Assembly (NCBI GenBank): GCA_025997935.1
Contig: BNVG01000026.1
Location: forward strand, 1 to 20,404
Length of the DNA stretch: 20,404 bases
Origin: Synergistales bacterium
GTDB lineage: Bacteria; Synergistota; Synergistia; Synergistales; Aminobacteriaceae
Direction of reading: 5' to 3'
The position numbers and the translations under genes were made by a program. Numbering within the stretch: position 1 is the stretch's first letter; the number at the start of each line of letters is the position of its first letter. The notes beneath the pieces are model-generated. The model made no database searches, was not told the origin of the DNA, and saw nothing but the letters and a program-made list of their open reading frames with translations. Below, in pieces: positions 13,634-20,404 of this stretch.

Positions 13634-13662
13634 ACTGTATTAAACTTGCTTATTTTTTGAGT

Positions 13663-13749
13663 TGGTGCCCGAGAGAGGACTCGAACCTCCACAGCCTTGC
13701 GACTACTAGAACCTGAATCTAGCGCGTCTACCAATTCCGCCACCCGGGC
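13663..13749 (-). tRNA. tRNA-Leu (anticodon CAG)
   Basis: 87 nt including an encoded CCA end. Acceptor GCCCGGG pairs with CTCGGGC (one G-U), the D-loop has AATTGGTAGAC, and the anticodon stem CTAGA/TCTAG encloses the loop TTCAGGT, giving anticodon CAG. There is a long class II variable arm (around TAGTCGCAAGGCTGT), as expected for leucine. The T-arm has GGTTCGAGTCC. All elements fit a functional class II tRNA decoding CUG. Confidence 0.97.
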
Positions 13750-13765
13750 TTTATAAAACGGAGAA

Positions 13766-13794
13766 AGTTTAACCTATTTTCCTGCGGGCGTCAA
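13766..13794 (-). promoter_or_regulatory. tRNA-Leu promoter
   Basis: On the minus strand TTGACG (13794-13789, 5/6) and TAAACT (13771-13766, 4/6) are 17 bp apart, placing the start about 10 nt upstream of the tRNA 5' end. The -35 lies just outside the 3' end of the gamma-glutamyltransferase gene, so the tRNA has its own promoter. No separate terminator for the upstream gene is visible. Confidence 0.55.
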
Positions 13795-13802
13795 CAAGTT
13801 TT

Positions 13803-15422
13803 TTACCAGGCCGCGACCAAACCATCCGTGCGCGGCTCCGTGCCGCCGGCCAGCGTACCGTGCGGCGTCCGGACTATTATCTCGCCGCGGCCAAATGTAG
13901 TGCTGTCCGGCATCATCTGAAGGTCGTGCCCTCTCGCCGCGAGCGACAGCGCGATGGAGTTTGAAACGCCCTGTTCGACCTGGATGTTTTTGCCTTTTGT
14001 CCACTGCCAGCGCGGGGCGTCTAATGCCTCCTGCGGGTTCATGCCGAAGTCTATCATGTTTGTCACAACCTGAACGTGTCCTTGCGGCTGCATGAAGGCG
14101 CCCATCACGCCAAAAGGCCCGACGGCCGAGCCGTCCTTGCTCAGAAAACCCGGGATAATAGTGTGGTAGGGCTTTTTAGAAGGGGCTAAAACATTGGGGG
14201 ACGTTGGGTCAAGGCTGAAGTTGTTGCCCCGGTTGTGCAGGCTGATGCCAGTGTCTGGGACAACCAAGCCTGAGCCAAAGCCCGTGTAGTTGCTCTGAAT
14301 CAAGGAAACCATGTTGCCGGCCTCGTCGGCGGCGGCCAAGTAGACCGTGCCGCCTTTGGGGGGCGTGCCTGGCGCGGGTAAGAGCGCGGTTTCGCCGATA
14401 AGTTTGCGGCGCTCGTCGGCGTAGGCTGTGGCGAGAAGCTCTTGAGTTGTGTATTTCATAAACCGAGGGTCAGCGACGTGCTCCGTTGCGTCTATAAAGG
14501 CCAATTTCATGGCCTCGATCATAATATGATACGTCTTTTCGTTTTCGCGCGCCTCCGATAAGTCGAAGCCTTTCAGGATGTTGAGCGCCATGAGCGCGGT
14601 TATCCCGTGTCCGTTCGGCGGAATTTCCCAAACATCGTAACCCCTGTAATTAACCGTTATGGGGTCAACCCACTCAGGCTTAAACTCCGCTAAATCCCCG
14701 GCCCTGAGCCACGCGCCGTGTTTTTTGGAAAAGGCGTCTATCTTCTCCGACAACGCGCCGCGATAAAAAGCCTCGGCCTTGCTTTCGGCGATGAGGGAAA
14801 GCGTCTTTGCGTGGCATTTTGAACACCAGATTTCCCCCGCTTCCGGGGCGCGTCCGTCCGGGCAAAACGTGTCGAACCAATGTCTAAATTCGTCTCCTTT
14901 TTCTTTGGAATAGCCAACGAACGCCGCCCTCCAGAGCTTGCTGACGGCGGGGGCTACAGGGTAGCCGTCCGCCGCGTAGGTTATAGCGGGCGCCAATACA
15001 TCCGTCAGCGGCAGTTTGCCGAACTTCTCGGACAGGGCCGCCCAGCCTCCGGGCACGCCGGGAACCGTCACGGAATACCAGCCGAGCTTAGGCATTTCCT
15101 TGAAGCCGGCGTCGTTTATGGTCTTCAAATTGGCGGCCTTTGGGGAGAGTCCGCTGCAGTTGAGGCCGTGAAGCTTGCCATGAGCCCACACAAGCGCAAA
15201 CAAGTCGCCGCCGATGCCGTTTGCCGTCGGCTCCGTAACGGTAAGGCAAGCCGCCGTAGCTACAGCCGCGTCCACGGCGTTGCCGCCCTTCTTCAGAATC
15301 TCGAGCCCGGCCTGAGCCGCCAACGGATTTCCCGTCGCCACCATGCCCTTAGCGCCAAACACAACAGAACGCCGAGACGGATATATATAACGCTCCGCGT
15401 CAAATTTCAAACCAACGCCCAC
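13803..15422 (-). CDS. Gamma-glutamyltransferase family protein, YwrD-like
   Basis: 539 residues. An Ntn hydrolase that self-cleaves before a catalytic Thr and hydrolyses or transfers gamma-glutamyl groups from glutathione-like substrates. The predicted cleavage is before T359 in PPKGGTVYLAAADEAGNMVSL, with NYTGFGSG following as in other members. The large subunit has SRRSVVFGAKGMVATGNPLAA and KKGGNAVDAAVATAACLTVTEPTANGIGGD. The C-terminus has GVMGAFMQPQGHVQVVTNM and the APRWQW block. There is no signal peptide (start MGVGLKFDAERYIYPSRRS), so it should be cytosolic, unlike E. coli Ggt; this and the sequence suit the YwrD group, whose physiological substrate is not well established. The start is GTG 15422 with an AAGGAG Shine-Dalgarno. 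It is monocistronic. Confidence 0.93.
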   Translation of the reverse strand: MGVGLKFDAERYIYPSRRSVVFGAKGMVATGNPLAAQAGLEILKKGGNAVDAAVATAACLTVTEPTANGIGGDLFALVWAHGKLHGLNCSGLSPKAANLKTINDAGFKEMPKLGWYSVTVPGVPGGWAALSEKFGKLPLTDVLAPAITYAADGYPVAPAVSKLWRAAFVGYSKEKGDEFRHWFDTFCPDGRAPEAGEIWCSKCHAKTLSLIAESKAEAFYRGALSEKIDAFSKKHGAWLRAGDLAEFKPEWVDPITVNYRGYDVWEIPPNGHGITALMALNILKGFDLSEARENEKTYHIMIEAMKLAFIDATEHVADPRFMKYTTQELLATAYADERRKLIGETALLPAPGTPPKGGTVYLAAADEAGNMVSLIQSNYTGFGSGLVVPDTGISLHNRGNNFSLDPTSPNVLAPSKKPYHTIIPGFLSKDGSAVGPFGVMGAFMQPQGHVQVVTNMIDFGMNPQEALDAPRWQWTKGKNIQVEQGVSNSIALSLAARGHDLQMMPDSTTFGRGEIIVRTPHGTLAGGTEPRTDGLVAAW

Positions 15423-15476
15423 TCAGAACAACTCCTTTTCATGAAATACGCGCGCAAAATCTATGCATTAATTTTA

Positions 15477-15518
15477 TTATATTCATAATATAAGAATAGT
15501 CTGAAGTTAAGATATAAT
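15477..15518. promoter_or_regulatory. Divergent promoter region of ggt-like gene and hybrid kinase
   Basis: The 150-bp spacer holds a perfect 7-bp inverted repeat with 3-nt spacer, TTATATTCATAATATAA (15477-15493), that may be an operator. It contains the same ATATTCATA word that is repeated upstream of dctQ. Downstream is a perfect TATAAT (15513-15518) reading toward the kinase, with a poor -35. Both are AT-rich and could arise by chance. Confidence 0.35.
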
Positions 15519-15572
15519 GAAATTCGGATTCGGCAAAAAAAGATTAGCCCGAAAGGGGTTTATTTAACTATA

Positions 15573-18500
15573 ATGAGCAACTTAATGGACGACAACAAAA
15601 ACAAGCCGCAAACTGCCGACAAGCCCGGCTCTTCCAAAACCGCAAATTCCTTGGAAAATTTTTTGGTACGCATAGGGTTTGGTATGAAGGCCAAACTGAT
15701 AATTATTTTTGTGGCCATAAAGGTCATTCCCTTAGTGCTTTTGACGTGGTTGGCCTGGAGGCAGACAGGCTTGCTCGGCGTTGAGGTAAGCCGCCTCACG
15801 TCACAACTTGTGGAAACGGCTCACCAGTCGCTCTCCAATACGGGCGAGATAGCCGTAAACGATGCGGTCGACGCCCTGAACGCCCGCGCCGTCGAGGATA
15901 TAGAGCGCATGACCACGGACTTAGCCTTAGACGTAGCTAAGTTTTTATATAAACGGGACGACGACATTCTTCAAGCCTCGAAATTACGGATTGAAGAAGG
16001 GGCTTTCAGGGCTTTTTTGAACGGGCGCAGCGACAACGTCGTCAAACCCGGGAAATGGCGTTTGGCGGATGATGGCAAGTCGTGGATTCCCGAACATCAG
16101 CCCGAGCCGCGCGATACCATGAAGTCGACCAACAAAGAAAACGACCTCGGTTTTCGCTATCGCGCTCCGACAATCTTCGACCAAGAAAAAAAACTTCTTT
16201 TCAGAGAAATGACATTTGTGGATATTGCCGGACAAGAGCGCGTAAAGGTAACGACCTCAGACGTTATGGACCCGGAGATGAAAGACGTGTCCATACGTGA
16301 AAACACCTTCGTCAAAGCTGAAAATTATTTTGAGCATCTGAAAAAACTGAAACCGAGGGAAATTTACGTCTCTGACGTAATAGGGGCGTATGTTCCGTCA
16401 AAAATAATAGGCATGTACACGCCCGAGAACGCCCAAAAACTCGGCATACCTTACGCGCCGCAAGACGAAGCCTACGCCGGTACGGAAAACCCGAACGGCA
16501 GGCGTTTTCAGGGCATTGTTCGCTGGGCTACGCCCGTGATGGACGCGGATAACAATATAATCGGCTACGTCACGCTCGCTCTCGATCACGACCACCTGAT
16601 GGAGTTCACATCGCATATAATCCCCACAAACAAGCGATATGTCGAGCTTCCAAGCGCTTACGAGGGCAACTACGCCTTTATCTGGGACTATAAATGCCGC
16701 AGTATCGTACACCCGCGTCACCATTCCATATGCGGTTATGACCCAGAGACCGGAGAGCCGCAGATCCCCTGGTTGGAAGACCGTATATACAACGACTGGA
16801 AAGCGAGCGGCAAGAGCTTGAGCGATTTTCTTGCGTTCGTCCCCACTTTCGACGCTCAGTCCGTACTAAAGAAGCCCGCGCCTGAGCTTACAAAAGCAGG
16901 GCTTGTGGGTTTGGATGGACGATACCTCAACAACGCGCCCCAGTGCACGGGATGGTTCGACCTTACGCGAGACGGGGGGTCGGGATCTTTTCATATCCTG
17001 TGGAGCGGACTCAGAAAGATAACCACGGCTGCCGCTATCCCCTACTACACGGGTCAGTACTCGCCGGAGAAGGCGGGCTCCAAGCGCGGGTTCGGTTTTG
17101 TGTCCATAGGCGCGGAGCTCGATGATTTTTACCGCCCGGCTATGGAGACAAAGGAAGTCTTAGATAAATTGGTTGAAGAGACGGACACGGCTCTGACGAA
17201 AACCGCCGAGGCCACTAATGTCGCCATAGAGAGAAACTTAATCAACACCACTACCCAGCTTGTTTTCAGCGCCGCCGTCATGGTGATAATCGTCGTATTT
17301 ATAGCCATATGGATGGCCTCTGTTTTCACCAAGAGCATAACGAACATGATAAATGGCATCTCGCGTTTCAGAGGCGGAGAGCGCCACTTCCGCTTTAACG
17401 CCCCCGTCAAGGACGAGATAGGGACTTTGGCCGACTCATTTGACGATATGGCCGACAGTTTGGAGGCCAGCGTTACATCCCCGTTATCCATCATAGACAT
17501 GAACCGCAGCGTAATCTATATGAACAGCATGGCTCTTGTCTCGATAAAAAAGAAGCGGGACGATATTATAGGAAAATCCTACAACGAATTTAGCCTCTAT
17601 CCGCCTCTCTCGCCCTACGACCCGGTGCTGGCTTTGGATGAAAACAGGGAGGCTGAAATTCTCTACCTTCCGGATCTCGATAAGTATATAAGGGGCAGCG
17701 CCTCGTATCTCTTGGATAAGGCCGGCCAAAAAATCGGCTACATCGTTATAAGCACGGATATAACCGAGATAATCAAAGAGCGCAACGTCCTGATGAAAAC
17801 TCAAGTCGACCTCAAGCGGGCCGTCGAGGAGGCCAACAAGGCCAACGCCTCAAAGGGCGACTTCTTAGCGCGTATGAGCCATGAAATCCGTACGCCCATG
17901 AACGCCATTATGGGAGTAACGAACATAGTAAAGCGCAAACTCGCCGAGTACGCTGCGGTCATCGGAGGCAAGCTGATGGGAGTGAACGAGGACATGATGG
18001 AGATTCAGTCTCACGTACGCCAGATAGAGACGTCCTCGCAACACCTCTTAGGCTTGCTGAACGATATTCTCGACCTCTCGAAAATAGACGCGGGCAAGAT
18101 AGAACTGACCGAGGAAACCGTCGATATTGAAAAGCTCGTAGTCACGGTCGGAACCATCATCCGCCCGCGCTGCGAAGAGAAGAACATAGTTTTCAATATA
18201 AATTGCGATATTGACGCTCCGGCGGCTTTTGTGAGCGATTCTCTGCGCTTGCGTCAGGTGCTTATAAACCTTCTCGGAAACGCCGTAAAGTTTACGCCGG
18301 AGTGCGGCGTGGTGGAGCTTGATATCTCGCAGAAGGCAAAAGAAAACGGCAAAACCCTCGTTCAATTTATCATACGCGATACGGGTATCGGCATAGCGGA
18401 GGACGTACTGCCCAAGCTCTTCAAGGCTTTCGAGCAAGGCGGAGCGGACATGTCACGCAAGCATGGAGGCGCCGGCCTCGGTCTCGCCATAAGTCAGAGG

Positions 18501-19031
18501 ATAATACAGCTCTTTGGCGGAGAGATAAAAGTGCAAAGTCAAAGCGGAAAGGGAAGCGTTTTCGAGTTCAACCTTTGGCTGAAAGACGCCGCCGCGGAGG
18601 AGTCCATTATCGACGAGATGACAGACGTCGACAATATTTTCCTGAACAAAAAATGCCTGTTGGTCGACGATGTGGCAATAAACCGCATGATAGCCGTAGA
18701 TTTTCTGAGCCTGACCGGCATGAAAGCCGATGAGGCCGACGACGGAGCGGAGGCCGTGGAAATGTTCAAAAATTCGCCGCTAAACACGTACGATATAGTC
18801 TATATGGACATTCAGATGCCCAACATGAACGGCTACGAAGCCGCGCTCGCGTTAAGGGCTCTTGACCGTGACGACGCCAAGACTGTGCCCATAATCGCCC
18901 TGACGGCCAACGCCTTCAAGGATGACATAGACAAGGCTTTTGCGAGCGGCATGAACGGACATACGTCCAAGCCCTTAGAGTTTGATACCTTGATCGGTCT
19001 GACCACGAAATTCTTGGGTAAAAATTCTTAA
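15573..19031 (+). CDS. Membrane-bound hybrid sensor histidine kinase (Cache-like sensor, HAMP, PAS-like, HisKA, HATPase_c, receiver)
   Basis: 1152 residues. After a polar 37-residue N-terminus come TM1 (~39-61), a large extracytoplasmic sensor (~62-560) and TM2 (~563-585). The sensor looks like a Cache-type module with a distinctive SIVHPRHHSICGYDPETG segment (377-394) and AAAIPYYTGQYSP (486-498). Then come HAMP (~586-633), a PAS-like region (~635-735), a coiled coil, HisKA with phospho-acceptor H770 (MSHEIRTPMNAIMG), HATPase_c with N899/N903, D936 (DTGIGI) and GGAGLGLAI, and a receiver with D1032/D1033, phospho-acceptor D1079, T1111 and K1133. The HisKA hairpin is about 18 residues longer than usual. 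There is no HPt domain, so phosphate must pass to a separate HPt and regulator, none of which is here. Start ATG 15573; a weak GGGG ribosome site is 14 nt away. Ligand unknown. Confidence 0.93.
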   Translation: MSNLMDDNKNKPQTADKPGSSKTANSLENFLVRIGFGMKAKLIIIFVAIKVIPLVLLTWLAWRQTGLLGVEVSRLTSQLVETAHQSLSNTGEIAVNDAVDALNARAVEDIERMTTDLALDVAKFLYKRDDDILQASKLRIEEGAFRAFLNGRSDNVVKPGKWRLADDGKSWIPEHQPEPRDTMKSTNKENDLGFRYRAPTIFDQEKKLLFREMTFVDIAGQERVKVTTSDVMDPEMKDVSIRENTFVKAENYFEHLKKLKPREIYVSDVIGAYVPSKIIGMYTPENAQKLGIPYAPQDEAYAGTENPNGRRFQGIVRWATPVMDADNNIIGYVTLALDHDHLMEFTSHIIPTNKRYVELPSAYEGNYAFIWDYKCRSIVHPRHHSICGYDPETGEPQIPWLEDRIYNDWKASGKSLSDFLAFVPTFDAQSVLKKPAPELTKAGLVGLDGRYLNNAPQCTGWFDLTRDGGSGSFHILWSGLRKITTAAAIPYYTGQYSPEKAGSKRGFGFVSIGAELDDFYRPAMETKEVLDKLVEETDTALTKTAEATNVAIERNLINTTTQLVFSAAVMVIIVVFIAIWMASVFTKSITNMINGISRFRGGERHFRFNAPVKDEIGTLADSFDDMADSLEASVTSPLSIIDMNRSVIYMNSMALVSIKKKRDDIIGKSYNEFSLYPPLSPYDPVLALDENREAEILYLPDLDKYIRGSASYLLDKAGQKIGYIVISTDITEIIKERNVLMKTQVDLKRAVEEANKANASKGDFLARMSHEIRTPMNAIMGVTNIVKRKLAEYAAVIGGKLMGVNEDMMEIQSHVRQIETSSQHLLGLLNDILDLSKIDAGKIELTEETVDIEKLVVTVGTIIRPRCEEKNIVFNINCDIDAPAAFVSDSLRLRQVLINLLGNAVKFTPECGVVELDISQKAKENGKTLVQFIIRDTGIGIAEDVLPKLFKAFEQGGADMSRKHGGAGLGLAISQRIIQLFGGEIKVQSQSGKGSVFEFNLWLKDAAAEESIIDEMTDVDNIFLNKKCLLVDDVAINRMIAVDFLSLTGMKADEADDGAEAVEMFKNSPLNTYDIVYMDIQMPNMNGYEAALALRALDRDDAKTVPIIALTANAFKDDIDKAFASGMNGHTSKPLEFDTLIGLTTKFLGKNS

Positions 19032-19056
19032 AAATAGGGAAGGGAGGAAAGATTTT

Positions 19057-20404
19057 ATGAGCAAAAAAGAGATCGCCCTCGGCGGCGCCTCGGAGACCCT
19101 TGATTTGGCGAGCTTGATAGAGGCCAAAAAACACAAGGAGCTAAAGGACATAGCGCTCAACACCAAGGCTATAGACTTAGCAGAGGAGTTGGAGGAGCTT
19201 GGACAGGAACAGCGGGTAATCCTGTTTCGCTCTCTGCCTAAAGACACGGCGGCCGATATTTTTTCGCACCTTTCCCCCGACACGCAGGAGAACCTTATCG
19301 AGCTTCTCACCGACCCGGAGCTAACTCATATCGTCGACGGACTGTTCCTCGACGACGCCGTCGATTTTATCGAGGAAATGCCGGCCAACGTGGTCAAACG
19401 CGTCCTGAAAAACGCGTCCGAGGAGACGCGCAAGCAGATAAATCAGCTCTTGCAGTATCACGAGGACACGGCCGGGAGCATAATGACCACGGAGTACATC
19501 GACCTCAAAGAGGAGATGACCGTGGACGACGCCTTCGCGCGTATCCGTAAGGTCGGCATGGACAAAGAGACGATATACACGTGCTACGTCACGGACGCGG
19601 TGCGCGTACTGGGCGGCGTCGTGACGGTGAAAACGCTTTTGCTCTCTCAGAAAACCGACAAAATAGGCGACGTCATGACGCCTGGCGTCATCTGCGTCAC
19701 CACCGGCGACGACCGCGAGCAAGTGGCCGAGATTTTTCAGAGGTACGACCTCATAGCCCTGCCCGTAGTGGATACGGAACATCACCTTGTGGGGATAATA
19801 ACGGTTGACGACGCTATGGAGGTTTTGGAAGAAGAAAACACGGAGGACTTCCACATCATGGCGGCTATGGAGCCGTCGGACGAACCGTATCTCTCCGCCG
19901 GGGTCTTTGACTTGGCCAAACACCGCATTATGTGGCTTCTCGTCCTGATGGTGAGCGCGTTTTTCACGGGCGGCATACTCACGCACTACGAGTCGCTTTT
20001 CAAGGCGTTCCCCGCGCTCATAGCCGCAATTCCCATGCTGATGGACACGGGCGGCAACGCCGGCTCCCAGTCCTCTACGCTCATCATTCGCGGCATGGCC
20101 GTCGGGGAACTGCACTTGTCGGATTGGCTTTCCATATTCTGGAAGGAACTGCGCGTGAGCCTCTTGGTCGGGTCTATATTGGGGCTTATAAACGTCGTCT
20201 ACAAGTGGTGCCTCAGCGGAGACCTGACCTTGGCTTTAATAGTGGGGGCAAGCCTTTGCATTACAGTGGTGTTCGCGAAGCTCATAGGCTGCATGTTGCC
20301 GCTCTTCGCCAAGCGCCTGCGCCTCGACCCGGCGCTTATGGCCGCGCCAATAGTTACGACCATAGTGGACGCCGGCAGTTTATTCGTCTATTTTTGGATA
20401 GCCG
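19057..20404 (+). CDS. mgtE: MgtE-family magnesium transporter (3' end cut by window edge)
   Basis: 449 residues are visible and the frame is open at the right edge; only the end of the last membrane segment seems missing. MgtE is a dimeric, Mg-gated Mg2+ channel of the inner membrane. Domain order is the cytosolic N domain (superhelix of short repeats, ~15-130), two CBS domains (~140-265, from YHEDTAGSIMTTEY through ALPVVDTEHHLVGIITVDDAM), a connecting helix, and the transmembrane domain from ~290. Diagnostic are PMLMDTGGNAGSQSSTLIIRG (326-345, including PxxxDTGGNAGxQ) and D438 in APIVTTIVDAG, the pore selectivity Asp of the family. ATG 19057 has a GGAGG Shine-Dalgarno. It follows the kinase gene by 25 bp on the same strand and may be co-transcribed; regulation by internal Mg2+ through the CBS/N domains is a family property. 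Confidence 0.95.
   Translation, partial: MSKKEIALGGASETLDLASLIEAKKHKELKDIALNTKAIDLAEELEELGQEQRVILFRSLPKDTAADIFSHLSPDTQENLIELLTDPELTHIVDGLFLDDAVDFIEEMPANVVKRVLKNASEETRKQINQLLQYHEDTAGSIMTTEYIDLKEEMTVDDAFARIRKVGMDKETIYTCYVTDAVRVLGGVVTVKTLLLSQKTDKIGDVMTPGVICVTTGDDREQVAEIFQRYDLIALPVVDTEHHLVGIITVDDAMEVLEEENTEDFHIMAAMEPSDEPYLSAGVFDLAKHRIMWLLVLMVSAFFTGGILTHYESLFKAFPALIAAIPMLMDTGGNAGSQSSTLIIRGMAVGELHLSDWLSIFWKELRVSLLVGSILGLINVVYKWCLSGDLTLALIVGASLCITVVFAKLIGCMLPLFAKRLRLDPALMAAPIVTTIVDAGSLFVYFWIA

Noticed and set aside
19321..20115. 264-codon reading frame antisense to mgtE
   Set aside because: It lies wholly opposite MgtE, has the basic/His/Arg-rich composition of a shadow frame, and no ribosome site.
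1..20404. Mobile element, prophage, CRISPR array or defence island
   Set aside because: No transposase, integrase, long terminal repeats or regularly spaced repeats are visible; the hicBA pair is the only accessory-type gene set. The tRNA-Leu shows no duplicated 3' end that would mark an integration site.

Overview
The window reads as ordinary chromosome from a diderm, probably anaerobic or fermentative bacterium. Synergistota is my best guess. The grounds are TRAP and AEC carriers, a YwrD-type glutamyltransferase, paired IscS/NifU-like genes, a large Cache-like hybrid kinase, and frequent TTG/GTG starts. This assignment is inference: there is no rRNA or taxonomic marker here. I see no insertion sequence, prophage or CRISPR array.

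Positions 1-4162 (minus strand) form a tight operon read right to left. It runs ribBA, ribH, a membrane-domain/WecG-TagA fusion, rlmH, then ybaB (cut off by the left edge). The fusion gene is the most unusual thing here. Its N-terminal half aligns by eye with the WecA/TagO/MraY lipid-phosphate sugar transferases but has lost essentially all of their catalytic residues. Its C-terminal GT26 glycosyltransferase half looks intact. Back-to-back promoters at 4201-4227 separate ribBA from a rightward pair: an AEC-family permease overlapping (ATGA) a free-standing tandem-ACT protein that looks like an aspartokinase regulatory region without its kinase.

Positions 5590-7861 (minus) hold iscS, iscU and tag. 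The 3' end of tag runs 89 bp into the ACT gene on the opposite strand. A 290-bp spacer then carries the iscS promoter, a hairpin and the promoter of a small rightward hicB-hicA toxin-antitoxin pair (8155-8551).

Positions 8563-13446 (minus) are a catabolic operon for unsaturated uronates: TRAP transporter dctQ-dctM-dctP, a terminator-like hairpin, then kdgF, kduI and kduD. Together these would import a uronate-type acid, open the unsaturated uronate ring (KdgF), isomerise it (KduI) and reduce it to 2-keto-3-deoxygluconate (KduD). The lyases upstream and the KdgK/KdgA steps downstream are not in the window.

A bidirectional terminator and a tRNA-Leu(CAG) follow (13601-13749). Next comes a cytosolic YwrD-like gamma-glutamyltransferase gene (minus). 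Two rightward genes close the window: a 1152-residue hybrid histidine kinase and an MgtE magnesium channel that runs off the right edge.
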